DNA of 64,000 nucleotides from Bog-473 sp963791455 (GCA_963791455.1 CAWBSM010000004.1:1-64000); one strand, 5' to 3'; shown: positions 1-9,286, numbered from the stretch's first letter. The notes: a model not told the origin generated them from the letters alone. Program-made: numbers and translations.

Positions 1-114
1 ACCCGCGAGCTTCCCGCTGGACCGTGGATCTGCTACTGCCATAGCATCTGTCCCGATCGGTTGGACCGTCCGAGGTAGTGGGGAACGCATGGCTCGGTTC
101 GTTCGAGGTGTGGA

Positions 115-1482
115 GTGTCATCACGGGGCGCGGCGGCCCAAGGCGGTGGGTCGCTAGTGCCACGGCTCGTCGAGACCCGCTTCGCGCGGTCGGTCGACGT
201 CGACATCGCCTACCAGGTGATCGGCGACGGCCCCCGCGACATCGTCATGACCATGGGGTGGGTCACCAACCTCGACGTCATGTGGGAGCTCCCCGAACTC
301 GCCGGGTTCCTCGACTCCCTGGCCCGGCTCGGCCGTTTGGTGATCTTCGACAAGCGGGGCACCGGCCTGTCGGATCGAATCTCCGCCTCGGTCACGCTCG
401 AAGAGCGGGCGGAGGACATCGAGGCCGTGATGAATGCAGTTGGCATAGAACAGGCAGCACTGATCGGGTGGGGCGACGGCGCGGCGATCGCCGCCATGTT
501 CGCCTCGAGCCACCCGGAGCGCGTCTCGGCGCTTGTTCTCTCGGCCTTGCCGATCGTCCCCAAAGAAGGCTCCATCGTCCCTGATCCTGAGCTCATGAAG
601 GCACTGCGGCAGGCGGTGGAGGACGGTTGGGGCGAAGGGAACTTCCTTCCAATGGTGGCCCCGTTGCATGCGTGCGATACACGGATTCAGGCATGGTGGC
701 GCCGGTGGGAGCGGTTGTCGGCGACGCCGAACGTAGCGGCCCGGCTTATCGAATGGGGCGCGCAGATCGACCTTCGCCCGGTGCTTCCGGCCGTGCAGGC
801 GCCGACGCTGTTTCTCGAGCGCGCCGATGCCGGGCTGATCGACATCGACGGCGTGCGCGAGGCCGCGGCACTCGTTCCCAGCGCCCGATTCGTCGAGGTG
901 CCCGGGGCGGACCTCCTGCCGTTCTTCGGTGACACCGACCCCGTCCTCGGCGAGATGGAGGAGTTCCTGACCGGGATGCGCAGCATCGTGGACCCGGACC
1001 GCGCGCTCTCCACCGTGCTGTTCACCGACATCGTCGGTTCCACTGAGACGTTGGAGCGAAGCGGCGACCGCCAATGGCGATTCGCGCTCGACAGCCACCA
1101 CCAGGAGGTGCGGCGGTCACTCGGACACTTCGGGGGTGTCGAGGTGGATACGGCCGGAGACGGATTCCTGGCCACCTTCGACGGGCCGGCGCGAGCCATC
1201 CGGTGCGCGTGTTCCATTCGTGACGCGGTCGCGAATTTGGGGCTGCAGATCCGCGCGGGCCTGCACACGGGGGAAGTCGAGCGCCGTGATCGGTCGATCG
1301 CGGGCATCGCGGTACACATTGGCGCACGCGTCGCGGGGTTGGCTGGTGCCAGCGAGGTATTCGTCACCGACACCGTCAAGGCACTGGTCTTCGGCTCGGG
1401 CATTACGTTCGCCGACCGGGGCCTGCACGCGTTGAAAGGAGTGGCGGACGAGTGGCGGGTGTATTCGGTCGAACACGTCTGA
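115..1482 (+). CDS. Alpha/beta-hydrolase-like domain fused to class III adenylate/guanylate cyclase
   Basis: The protein has 455 residues from GTG; another GTG at 157 is possible. Residues 20-285 follow the alpha/beta-hydrolase fold, but the nucleophile elbow reads GWGDG (118-122), so the Ser is Gly120, and the late His position reads GADLLPF. The domain is therefore probably a ligand sensor rather than an enzyme. Residues 298-452 are a class III nucleotide cyclase domain with metal-binding Asp305 (FTDI) and Asp349 (TAGDGF) and the transition-state Arg405 (HIGARV). It should make cAMP or cGMP in the cytosol. The next gene, 7 bp downstream, has a cyclic-nucleotide-binding domain. The family is common in mycobacteria and related actinomycetes. 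Confidence 0.9.
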   Translation: MSSRGAAAQGGGSLVPRLVETRFARSVDVDIAYQVIGDGPRDIVMTMGWVTNLDVMWELPELAGFLDSLARLGRLVIFDKRGTGLSDRISASVTLEERAEDIEAVMNAVGIEQAALIGWGDGAAIAAMFASSHPERVSALVLSALPIVPKEGSIVPDPELMKALRQAVEDGWGEGNFLPMVAPLHACDTRIQAWWRRWERLSATPNVAARLIEWGAQIDLRPVLPAVQAPTLFLERADAGLIDIDGVREAAALVPSARFVEVPGADLLPFFGDTDPVLGEMEEFLTGMRSIVDPDRALSTVLFTDIVGSTETLERSGDRQWRFALDSHHQEVRRSLGHFGGVEVDTAGDGFLATFDGPARAIRCACSIRDAVANLGLQIRAGLHTGEVERRDRSIAGIAVHIGARVAGLAGASEVFVTDTVKALVFGSGITFADRGLHALKGVADEWRVYSVEHV

Positions 1483-1489
1483 GGTCTCT

Positions 1490-2491
1490 ATGACACGCTT
1501 CCAACAACACGCAACAACCGTCTCCTGGATCCCCTCCGATTCGATTCCAGGTGCCATGCGCATGCCCTTCGACAAGGGCCTGATGCACTTCGACCCTCCG
1601 CCGCCACTGACGCTCGAGGACCTCGATGCGATGCAGCGACGGGGAGAATTCCGCTTCGCCAACCGGCTGGACGCATGGGTGGATGTGGAGGACGGGGAGA
1701 TCCGGGACTGCGGCTACTCCGGAACGGGGCTCACGATGGGCTTGACTCCGATCAGCGCCGGGCGGTTCCGGGTCCTCCTGCCCACGAAGCCGAACCCGGT
1801 CATCCGGCACTCCCCGCAGGTCGTCGGGCAGGAAGCGACTTTCGTACAGACCGCGGGGGGACGCCCGATCTTCTCTGTCCTGAGGCCGTCGCTGCATTGG
1901 CCCTTCGTACTCACGAAGCCCTTTAACATCTGGACCACCATTGAGCTAACGATCCGAGCAGACGGGCTGGCCCGACAGCGGTTCGTCGGTGCCAGCCCGT
2001 TTCCTCGCCATTGGCTCTACGATGGTGAAGAACGGCTTGCGCAGAAGGCCACACTCACCCGAAATCAAGTGTGGATCAAGACCGTCTTCGGAAGGCACAC
2101 CCCCTGGGGTGGCGAGAACGAGACCCCGGTGGTGTCCGACCCGGAGACGGAACTGGAGCGATCGCTATCGGAGCAGATCATGCAAAGTGGTTCTCGCCCG
2201 GAGGTGCGCAGCCTTCGTGCGGGGGAGTTCCTGTTTCGCCAGTCGGAGGAAGCGACGTCCATCGCGGTGGTCCTGGACGGCGACTTCGAGGTTTCAGTCG
2301 ACGGACGGGTGGTCGGCCACGTCGGGCCCGGAACTGTGGTCGGTGAGCGGGCCGCGCTCGAGGGAGGCCGGCGGACGGCCGCTCTCCGTGCGGCAACGGA
2401 GTGCCGGGTCGCCCAGGTGCCGGCCGACCGCTTCAGCCCCGAGGTGTTGGGAGAGCTGGCCCTGGGACACCACCGTGAGGACGCGGGTTGA
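1490..2491 (+). CDS. Protein with C-terminal cyclic-nucleotide-binding domain
   Basis: The protein has 333 residues. Residues 1-235 match no family I recognise; they are rich in beta-type segments and Trp/Pro. Residues 240-325 form a cNMP-binding (CAP-type) beta-roll. The phosphate-binding cassette is well kept: GERAAL with Glu286 and RRTAAL with Arg295, the residues that contact ribose and phosphate. No helix-turn-helix follows, so it is not a Crp-type regulator. It lies 7 bp after the cyclase gene, almost certainly in one transcript, and is the obvious receptor for the nucleotide made by that enzyme. What the N-terminal domain does is unknown. Confidence 0.8.
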   Translation: MTRFQQHATTVSWIPSDSIPGAMRMPFDKGLMHFDPPPPLTLEDLDAMQRRGEFRFANRLDAWVDVEDGEIRDCGYSGTGLTMGLTPISAGRFRVLLPTKPNPVIRHSPQVVGQEATFVQTAGGRPIFSVLRPSLHWPFVLTKPFNIWTTIELTIRADGLARQRFVGASPFPRHWLYDGEERLAQKATLTRNQVWIKTVFGRHTPWGGENETPVVSDPETELERSLSEQIMQSGSRPEVRSLRAGEFLFRQSEEATSIAVVLDGDFEVSVDGRVVGHVGPGTVVGERAALEGGRRTAALRAATECRVAQVPADRFSPEVLGELALGHHREDAG

Positions 2492-2556
2492 TCATCAGTG
2501 CCGACCACCCGCTTAGACGAGCAGGGGCGCACTCCAAGCTGTCTTGCCAGCGCTGA

Positions 2557-2592
2557 TGTGTCTCAGATCCGTAACGCGTGATCTGAGACGCA
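2557..2592. terminator. Strong inverted repeat, possible terminator or operator
   Basis: GTCTCAGATC (2560-2569) and GATCTGAGAC (2580-2589) are perfect reverse complements around a 10-nt spacer. The stem can extend to 13 pairs with one G-T. It lies 65 bp after the cNMP-binding gene and 165 bp before the phosphoesterase gene. No T-run follows, so an intrinsic terminator is only one option; a dyad binding site or an insertion-element end remnant are others. Confidence 0.4.
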
Positions 2593-2755
2593 GTAACGGC
2601 TGATCCTTGACACGCCGAAAAAGCGATCATCCGAACCGAAAAGAGGACGGCGCGAACCGGCCGAATTGTCGAGAACGTGTGGTGGGCGGCCTTGTGCCGA
2701 CCTTCGGCAGCGCAGCAAACTGCTGAACTCACGTTGACGACGAGGGGGTTCGACA

Positions 2756-4270
2756 GTGTCGGCTAAGAGAACTCGGCGGGGTTTACCGCTCGTATGGCGT
2801 GTTCTTGCCCTGGGAGTTGTGTTCGGCGTCGCAACGTGTGTGGGTGTGGGGGCGATTGCCGGTGCCGCTGCGCCCGTGACGACCCAGATGACCTCCAGTC
2901 CGATTCAACATGTCATCGTGATCCTGGAGGAGAACCACAGCTTCGACAATGTGCTTGGGAAACTCTGCGCCGAGGTGTCGAGCGGTCAGATCATACGGCC
3001 CGGCAAAGACGCGAGTTGTGACGGAGCGACGAGGGGTAACACAAACACGGGACAGGTCGTGAAGCTCGCGTCGGCACCCGACTACGTCCCCACGGACGGT
3101 CACAGCGTTGAGGCTCAGCAGAAGGACATCGACGGTGGAAAGATGGACGGCTTCAACAGCGACCCTGGATGCACGACCCTGAGCGTCTGCTACAGCCAAT
3201 ACGACCCGCTGGCGGGTCCTTGCTCGGTGGGATCGTGCATTCCCAACCTGTCGGCACTGGCGGAGGAATACACCATCTCCGATCGGACGTTCGAGTTGTA
3301 CTCCTCGCCCTCTTGGGCGGGTCACCTCGTATGGGCGACGGCGAACCAGGACGGGTTCCAGGGGGACAATCCGCAGAACCCGTCGGCCACGGACCCTCAA
3401 CCGAATGCCATCGGCTCGGGGTGGGGCTGTGATTCGGGACGAGTCGAGCGGTGGGGTCCCTCACAGAAGCGGGTTCCGGCTTGCGTCCCTGATTCGACCG
3501 GATCTCTCGGCCCAAACTGGTCCTCGTACACTGGTCCGCGTGCAGCGTATGTGAAGACCATCTTCGATGAGCTCAACGCCAAAGGACTCAGCTGGAAGAT
3601 CTATGGGGGAGCGGGGACGCCAACCCCGGGGTCGACGAGTTCGTTCACAAATGCAGGCTGGCAGTGGGCCATTTGCCCGACCTTTGTCGAATGCATCTAT
3701 ACCTCGCAACGCAACGACTTGGTGCCGAACACACAACTCACCACGGACGCCGCAAACGGGTCGCTTCCTTCGTTCGCGATCGTCACGCCACTCGCGACCG
3801 AGAGCCAGCACAACGGCGACGACATGAGCGCTGGGGACAACTTCATTGGGAGCACAGTGGCGGCTCTCCAAACGAGCCCCGAGTGGTCTTCGACGGCCAT
3901 CTTCATCGAGTACGACGATTGTGGCTGCTTCTATGACCATGTGAACCCGCTCCAGTACAACTCGCAGTGGGGAGTTCGGGTGCCGGTCGTCATCGTGAGC
4001 CCTTATGCCAAATTGGGCTACACAGACACTACGCCCACCACCTTTGCAGGAACCCTCTCTTTCGTTGAGCACACCTTCGGGCTTGCGGCCCTCGACGCAG
4101 CGAACGATGGGTCGACATATGACTACAGAGGCGCCTTCTGCTTCGACCCGCAGGCACACGGATGCACGGCTGCAGGTACGGCACCGACGCCGATGGTCTC
4201 ACAGCCACCGACGCCGCTCACAGCCTCTCAGAAGGCCGCCCAGATCGTGGCGAACAAGGAGGACACGTGA
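2756..4270 (+). CDS. Secreted phosphoesterase (phospholipase C/acid phosphatase family)
   Basis: The protein has 504 residues from GTG. It has a basic N-terminus and a hydrophobic stretch (about 12-38) ending in Ala residues, a typical Sec signal peptide. The mature part belongs to the phosphoesterase family PF04185: the signature EENHSFDN at about residue 60 carries the metal-binding Glu-Asn, and later EYDDCGCFYDHV and PVVIVSPYAK match conserved blocks. Members cleave phosphate esters, including phospholipids, outside the cell. Many Cys residues suggest disulfides in the exported form. It stands alone, with a dyad upstream and a hairpin downstream. The exact substrate cannot be told from sequence. 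Confidence 0.85.
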   Translation: MSAKRTRRGLPLVWRVLALGVVFGVATCVGVGAIAGAAAPVTTQMTSSPIQHVIVILEENHSFDNVLGKLCAEVSSGQIIRPGKDASCDGATRGNTNTGQVVKLASAPDYVPTDGHSVEAQQKDIDGGKMDGFNSDPGCTTLSVCYSQYDPLAGPCSVGSCIPNLSALAEEYTISDRTFELYSSPSWAGHLVWATANQDGFQGDNPQNPSATDPQPNAIGSGWGCDSGRVERWGPSQKRVPACVPDSTGSLGPNWSSYTGPRAAYVKTIFDELNAKGLSWKIYGGAGTPTPGSTSSFTNAGWQWAICPTFVECIYTSQRNDLVPNTQLTTDAANGSLPSFAIVTPLATESQHNGDDMSAGDNFIGSTVAALQTSPEWSSTAIFIEYDDCGCFYDHVNPLQYNSQWGVRVPVVIVSPYAKLGYTDTTPTTFAGTLSFVEHTFGLAALDAANDGSTYDYRGAFCFDPQAHGCTAAGTAPTPMVSQPPTPLTASQKAAQIVANKEDT

Positions 4271-4327
4271 CACCAAGCCGCTACCTGCCCAAGAAAGACC
4301 GATTTGCCATCGCCGAGTCGCTCAGCA

Positions 4328-4347
4328 CGAGGCCTCGAAAGGCCTCG
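4328..4347 (+). terminator. Hairpin after the phosphoesterase gene
   Basis: CGAGGCCT and AGGCCTCG form a perfect 8-bp stem with a CGAA tetraloop, 58 bp after the stop codon. Only a weak T-rich tail (GGCTTCAT) follows, so termination may be partial. Confidence 0.5.
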
Positions 4348-4447
4348 GCTTCATGACAAAATGTGATGGCCGAGGCCGTCCCAGCAACCGCCTGAATCCA
4401 CAAGCGTTATGGATACCGCTGTGCATGTGTTGGTCCTTCAAATAGCT

Positions 4448-4741
4448 CTACTGTCTGTCCTCAACGACGTCGAGGTTGTAGAAGGTGGGCGCGCCGTCGG
4501 CGAAGCTCATCATCTTGTTCGAAAACGTATCGGTCTCAGGAAGGGTTGAGTTCTCCATCGCTGCTTCGTAGGAATCGAAGAACACGACATTGAAATAGCG
4601 CCCTGGATTGTCCCTGTCCTGGCACAGCACCCGTCTGCCTGCCTTCCGCTTACCTTCAGTTGCCTTCTCCCATTCATCCCCCACAGCCCGCATCTCGTCG
4701 ATCTTTGAAGTCTGGAACTCGATTATCTGGACAAATGCCAT
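4448..4741 (-). CDS. Small dimeric alpha/beta-barrel-like protein, function unknown
   Basis: The protein has 97 residues. The start has a strong site, GAGGAG, 7 nt before ATG. The pattern FVQIIEFQTSKIDEM at the N-terminus, a central GRYFNVVFFDSYEAA segment and a final strand resemble antibiotic-biosynthesis-monooxygenase-like or EthD-like dimeric ferredoxin folds found in actinomycetes. No cofactor or catalytic residue can be pointed to, and the neighbours give no clue. It is convergent with the phosphoesterase gene. Confidence 0.7.
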   Translation of the reverse strand: MAFVQIIEFQTSKIDEMRAVGDEWEKATEGKRKAGRRVLCQDRDNPGRYFNVVFFDSYEAAMENSTLPETDTFSNKMMSFADGAPTFYNLDVVEDRQ

Positions 4742-4993
4742 GAGGAACTCCTCTCTGCTCCGAGCAGAGCGTAGAGGGAATCGCTAACGCCTGCTCATCG
4801 AATGGCTGGCGAGGGGCTCAGGCCCGCTCAGCGCCCTCCCCCGGTCAGTTGCACTGCGGTTCGGCGTACGGAGGCACCCCGTGCCGCGAGTGCGGGCCTC
4901 GTCCGGGTGTGCGGTCACACGGGCGAACCCTGACCACCCATTGCTTCACGCTCGTGAGAGCGACGCTCGCGTCGAGCTTGGTACGGTCGACGA

Positions 4994-5464
4994 GTGGCCG
5001 ATGATGCCAAAATCCTGGTTCGTCTGGCCAGCGTCCGAGATGTCGAGACGATCGGAAAACTGCTCTACGACTTCAACCGCGAGTTTGGCGAATCCACCCC
5101 CTCGCCGGCAGCCTTGGCAGATCGTCTCCGACTGCTTCTGAACGGTGGTGATACGGCCGTTCTCCTAGCCGGCGACGGCCCTTACGGGCTGGCCGTCATG
5201 CGCTTCCGGGCTGCTATCTGGTCCTTAGGTCTCGAGTGTTACCTGGCGGAGCTGTACGTCGTGCCTGAGCGACGTGGGCAGGGACTGGGGCGGGCTCTCA
5301 TGGTCGAATCGATGGAGGAGGCGAAAAGTCGAGGCGCCGACACGATGAACATTGAGGTCGACGAGCCGGATGTGGCGGCCCGTGGTCTGTACGAGAGCCT
5401 GGGTTTCACGAACAGGGACGGAAGCGACGGACCCCTGATGTACGTCTACGAACGAGAGCTGTGA
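4994..5464 (+). CDS. GNAT-family N-acetyltransferase
   Basis: The protein has 156 residues from GTG; the start site has no strong ribosome-binding sequence. The GNAT fold is clear: an N-terminal strand and helix (LVRLASVRDVETIGKLL), the strand LAELYVVPE followed by the acetyl-CoA pyrophosphate-binding loop RRGQGLG at about 97-103, and the C-terminal motif B block ARGLYESLGF. It transfers an acetyl group from acetyl-CoA to an amine; the acceptor is unknown. It is not in an operon. Confidence 0.88.
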   Translation: MADDAKILVRLASVRDVETIGKLLYDFNREFGESTPSPAALADRLRLLLNGGDTAVLLAGDGPYGLAVMRFRAAIWSLGLECYLAELYVVPERRGQGLGRALMVESMEEAKSRGADTMNIEVDEPDVAARGLYESLGFTNRDGSDGPLMYVYEREL

Positions 5465-5709
5465 ATGGGCGGGCAGACATCCCGACGATGACCCGCTCAA
5501 ATCCTCCCAGGCGCGACCTTGGGCCACCACGGGGCTCGCCGCAACCAGATGGCGGGTGTTGTTGGATGACCGAATTAACTGGGATTCAGTGACCTCGAAC
5601 ACCAATTCCGCTGCAACATGCGACGCCGCGCTGAGCGCCTCCATATCTGTCGATTACGCCCCGGGAGATCCGAAGGCTTGAGCGGACTCCAAACCAGCGA
5701 GCGTCCTAC

Positions 5710-6222
5710 CTAAAAGCTCCAGCGCGTTTGGCTGAACCGTCCTCCCTTGCCAAATCCAAAACCGGTCTCGGGTGCCACGCGGAAGACGAGAACCTCTGCT
5801 CGCCGAATGGCGTCACCCAGACCGGACCAAGTTCCATCGGGTGCGACGAAATGCGCTCCGTACTTCGATTCATACGTGTCGGCGACTCGTCCGAGCTCGG
5901 CATGGTCGCTCACACTTTCGGCCGTTCCTTCAATTACGAGGTCGAGGCCGTCGAGCGTATTCTGCCCCGTTGTAAGGACGCAACGACAGTTTCCCGAGAG
6001 GTTCTTCGCTTTTCGCTCCTCCGGTCCGGTACAAAAGTACAGAGCCCCTTCGAGCCAGATTGCCAACAGAGGCGTAACATGCGGGCGACCGTCAGGTCGA
6101 ACCGTCGAAAGCCAGTACACCTCGGAGCCGGCCAGTTCATCCCGAGCCAGCGACCACTCGGTGGGCGTTGCATTCGGGCTGCTGAAGGCGCTCAGCTTCG
6201 TCACCGGGACTGGTTCAGCCAT
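5710..6222 (-). CDS. Pyridoxamine 5'-phosphate oxidase-like (split barrel) protein
   Basis: The protein has 170 residues from the ATG at 6222, preceded by GGAGAG 5 nt upstream; the frame stays open further upstream, but that extension lacks family similarity. The core VYWLSTVRPDGRPHVTPL with the following LYFCTGPEERKAKNL is the PNPOx-like split barrel that binds FMN or F420 in actinomycetes. The C-terminal Trp-rich tail (TRWSF) is typical. The family includes F420-dependent biliverdin or quinone reductases and general stress proteins; the substrate is unknown. Confidence 0.82.
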   Translation of the reverse strand: MAEPVPVTKLSAFSSPNATPTEWSLARDELAGSEVYWLSTVRPDGRPHVTPLLAIWLEGALYFCTGPEERKAKNLSGNCRCVLTTGQNTLDGLDLVIEGTAESVSDHAELGRVADTYESKYGAHFVAPDGTWSGLGDAIRRAEVLVFRVAPETGFGFGKGGRFSQTRWSF

Positions 6223-6466
6223 GCCGCTCTCCGATCGTTTACGTTCGTGCGAGCACATACCGATGCTGGACAGGCCTCTGGGCTCATCCTCGCACATGCC
6301 GCGAAGTAATGGGAACGAGCACTACTCCCGCCCGGCGGCTGCGTTAACGCCGGCGGCAATATGAACGGCAAGATTTGCAGATCCTCACCACTCATCTCGC
6401 CCTCTCCGGTGTGCAGACTTATTCGCCACTCAATGCCATGCCAACGCCTGTAAGTGTCAGGTCGAC

Positions 6467-6724
6467 TTATCTCGTAGCAGGATCGTCAGATTGGCGCTGT
6501 CGCCAGCATTTGTCCCATTGGTCCCAGATGACCGTGCCTTCGGTCAAGTTATGAAACGCCGAAAGCACGCCCTCGGAGATCGCCCTGGTCCCCTTCTCGT
6601 TCGTGTAAATGAACTCGTCACCGAACTGTTCGGCGATGTGGGCCACCGCCATGTCCTGATAGAGGAATCCCTCGACCTCGACCTCGCTCGCCATCCAGTC
6701 AGCAACCTCATTTACATCGACCAT
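6467..6724 (-). CDS. Small conserved hypothetical protein (possibly DUF6953)
   Basis: The protein has 85 residues. The pattern VADWM, FLYQDMAVAHI, FGDEFIYTNEKG, AISEGVLSAF and TEGTVIWDQWDKCWR recalls a small soluble family I believe is DUF6953; the identification is from memory. It is acidic with no membrane segment. Function is not known and the neighbours do not help. Confidence 0.55.
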   Translation of the reverse strand: MVDVNEVADWMASEVEVEGFLYQDMAVAHIAEQFGDEFIYTNEKGTRAISEGVLSAFHNLTEGTVIWDQWDKCWRQRQSDDPATR

Positions 6725-6920
6725 ACGAATCAGCTTGCCACGCGCCTGCCGTCGTGACTTCCAGGTATCGGCGTACCGGAGCTCCTGGGAGGAAGGCTCA
6801 CGTATGGGGCTACCTACTGAATCCGCACCTGTGTCGCGTTGGGGACGAGACTAGACTGCTGACACGTACTACGGCCATGGTTCCTGGATCGCCATTGCGG
6901 TCTTCTTTGGCCTGATCGCG

Positions 6921-7208
6921 ATGCGGTCGCTTTCCTCTCAGCGACGGCGCCGAGGTCGGCAAGGGGGCTCACCTGCGGCAAGGTCGTTCACCGGTCCCAC
7001 GGTGCCAAGCCATTCATCTGATGCCGTCGGCTCACCGCCCAGCCAAATCACATTCACCGGAATCGCTCCTGGCTGGTTGATCGACCCCTCGGGCCGACAT
7101 GAACAGCGGTACTGGTCGGGATCTGCGTGGACGGAACACGTTACCGACGACGGTGTCCCTGGCACGGATCCACTTCCTGGCGACGCTGGACACGAGAAGA
7201 CTTCATAG
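6921..7208 (+). CDS. DUF2510-domain protein, N-terminus unclear
   Basis: The open part from the first ATG has 95 residues. Residues 50-80 carry the DUF2510 motif: PGWLIDPSGRHEQRYW then SAWTEHV. In actinomycetes this domain usually sits next to a membrane segment. Reading upstream in the same frame from 6855 to 6920 gives WIAIAVFFGLIA, a good half of a membrane helix followed by the basic RRRRGR, but that stretch has no ATG, GTG or TTG before the frame stop at 6852. The real start may be an unusual codon (ACG at 6864, CTG at 6912) or may have been lost by mutation. Confidence 0.55.
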   Translation: MRSLSSQRRRRGRQGGSPAARSFTGPTVPSHSSDAVGSPPSQITFTGIAPGWLIDPSGRHEQRYWSGSAWTEHVTDDGVPGTDPLPGDAGHEKTS

Positions 7209-8078
7209 TCCGAGAGCGGGGGAGTTTGAAGAGCCACGAATTTTTTGCCCGAACGCCAAGGCAGAGGAATCCGAGGCCGCACCCTGCAGAAAACACGTCT
7301 TGTGATTTGACTAGGGCAACCGGACCCCGAATCGATCATCCGTTCGGGCCGCGACAGGTAGTCGCCTGCTGGGGCCTCAGACTTCATCCGCATTTGACGG
7401 AGCACCGATTCGACGTCGTCCAACTCTGGCACCAACGTTCGCCAGGATTAGACTTCAACGTTCGCCAGGATTATCAGTGACTGTCATGCATAGTCACGGC
7501 GGGTTGTTGCTCAGCGAGCCACGGGATCGGGAACCGGAGGGGCAGGGTTCGGTTCGGGTTCGGGCTCAATGGAAGTTGGATCTTGGGGGAATGGTCACTG
7601 TTTGGCGATACCGACCGACCTGCGTTGAAAAACTGGTAACTCCCGATGTCTTTTGCCGGGCTAGCGGCGAAGCAGCCAGACCAACTCGCGAGCGAACTCG
7701 GTGAGTGCACAAGAGCCCGAGCTGGTACGGATTCCACAGAGAATGCAGAGGAGTTGAAAGTCTTTTGAACATCGAGTTCAGATTGGCACCGGATGCCCAC
7801 AAGAGACTGCCGATTCGTCGTACCCCATGGTCCAGCTCACATGGCTGGGGGCGGTACGGGAAATGCCGACACGAGGCGAATTGAGGCGGCGTGCCGCAGA
7901 GCTCCGGATCTGCCGTGGACGGCCATGCTGATTCCGGGCTCCGCATGTGACTACAAGATCGAGTCAGCGGTTCAACCGAACCGAGGTTGGCTGATCGTGA
8001 ATTCGGCCCTAGCTCGGCAGTCCGCTTTCATCTGCCCAAACCGTTCGGCGCCTCCTGAATCAGAGACTCCTCGCTTCG
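7209..8078. other. 870-bp stretch without a convincing gene
   Basis: Open frames on both strands here show no family features, no good ribosome-binding sites and low-complexity composition. The only structure I see is an 18-bp direct repeat at 7433-7473. It could be decayed coding DNA or long regulatory DNA; I cannot decide. Confidence 0.5.
7433..7473. repeat. 18-bp direct repeat, two copies
   Basis: CAACGTTCGCCAGGATTA occurs at 7433-7450 and again at 7456-7473, identical, with a 23-bp period (about two helical turns). It lies in the gene-free stretch after the DUF2510 gene. Replication slippage is the simplest cause. Confidence 0.8.
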
Positions 8079-9275
8079 TCATCTCTGGCTTTGACGGGGG
8101 AAAACGACCTCTTGGAGGAGAAGCTGGATCGTAGCTGCAATCGGAACGGCAATCAGCGCACCGATGATGCCCAGGAGCGAGCCGCCAATCAACGTGGCGA
8201 TGATGGTCAACCCGGGCGTCACCTTCACGGTGTGCTTCATGACACGCGGGTTCAAGAGATAATCCTCAAGAAACCGGTAGGCGACGTAGAAGCAGGCCGT
8301 AGCGATCCCGATGGGAAGGCCCTTGGATAGGGCAACGAGCGACACGATAACGCCAGCGATCGTGGAGCCGACCAGGGGGATGAGATCGAACACCCCCACT
8401 ACGAGGGCCAACAAGAGCGCGTAGGGAACTCCGAATATGACGAGCCAGATGTAGGTGCCGATGGCAGATATCAGGGATGTCAAGAGGTTGCCGAGCATGA
8501 ACCCGCCCACCCGCGCGAACACTTCGTCAGTGAGCAGCCCCACCCGTTCCCGCCGGCTGCGCGCGATCAGCGACAACCACAAACGCTTCACTCCCGGAAG
8601 CGCGATGAGGAAGTAGAGGGTGAGGGACACGACACTGACCGTGGCCACGCCCACAGAGAGCAGTATCCGGCCGGCACCGAGTACGCCGCCCGCCAAGGGT
8701 AGTTTCAGCTTGGTTTTGCCGTCCAGATAACCGGTCAGGTGTAGCTTGTGCGTCAATCGCCCCGCCCAGCCCCGGCCGGCGATGAGGTTCGCTTTGTAGT
8801 GCGGATAGTTGGTGATCAGCACATTGAACTCATGGGCGACCGGGGGAACGACCACAACGATGAAGGCGACGACCATCAGTAAGAATCCGAGAGTCACGAT
8901 GGCCACTGCCGCTCCACGGGGGAGGGACTTGGAGAGAAGGAACTCGATTATCGGGTTCAGACCGATGGCAATGAATAGTGCCACTCCCACGATGACCAAA
9001 ACACTGGTGACATCCGATAGGCCGCGAAAGAGGAGGTAGGCGACGCCGACACCCAGCGCCCCCGTCAACCCGATGAAAAAGGGATTTCGCCGGTCGAGCG
9101 GCCGGCCCAGAGTTCCGAGGGACTCGTCGGTCTCGCTCAGCTCACGCTCGACCGCCGCGGGGAGGATGAGCACGTCGGTTCCCCGAATGTCGGCGTCGCT
9201 CGAGGCAGCGTGCCCGATCGGGCGATCGCCGTCGATGCCCCCGCCTACCAGGCCTGCCGTGTCCGTTGTGCTCAT
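8079..9275 (-). CDS. AI-2E family transporter (PF01594)
   Basis: The protein has 398 residues with an N-terminal soluble tail of about 65 residues, then seven to eight membrane segments. The family pattern is clear: two N-terminal helices, FIAIGLNPIIEFL, a long amphipathic middle region, and the C-terminal blocks GVFDLIPLVGSTIAG and YRFLEDYLLNPRVM. Members were named for autoinducer-2 export, but most act as exporters of unknown small molecules or as Na+(Li+)/H+ antiporters. The start at 9275 has AGGA upstream. The DUF1206 gene lies 11 bp before it on the same strand, so the two probably form an operon. Confidence 0.9.
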   Translation of the reverse strand: MSTTDTAGLVGGGIDGDRPIGHAASSDADIRGTDVLILPAAVERELSETDESLGTLGRPLDRRNPFFIGLTGALGVGVAYLLFRGLSDVTSVLVIVGVALFIAIGLNPIIEFLLSKSLPRGAAVAIVTLGFLLMVVAFIVVVVPPVAHEFNVLITNYPHYKANLIAGRGWAGRLTHKLHLTGYLDGKTKLKLPLAGGVLGAGRILLSVGVATVSVVSLTLYFLIALPGVKRLWLSLIARSRRERVGLLTDEVFARVGGFMLGNLLTSLISAIGTYIWLVIFGVPYALLLALVVGVFDLIPLVGSTIAGVIVSLVALSKGLPIGIATACFYVAYRFLEDYLLNPRVMKHTVKVTPGLTIIATLIGGSLLGIIGALIAVPIAATIQLLLQEVVFPRQSQR

Positions 9276-9286
9276 GAGATTCGGTC

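Noticed and set aside
7566..7946. 126-codon minus-strand frame in the gene-free stretch
   Set aside because: No ribosome-binding site, family feature or codon pattern like the neighbouring genes.
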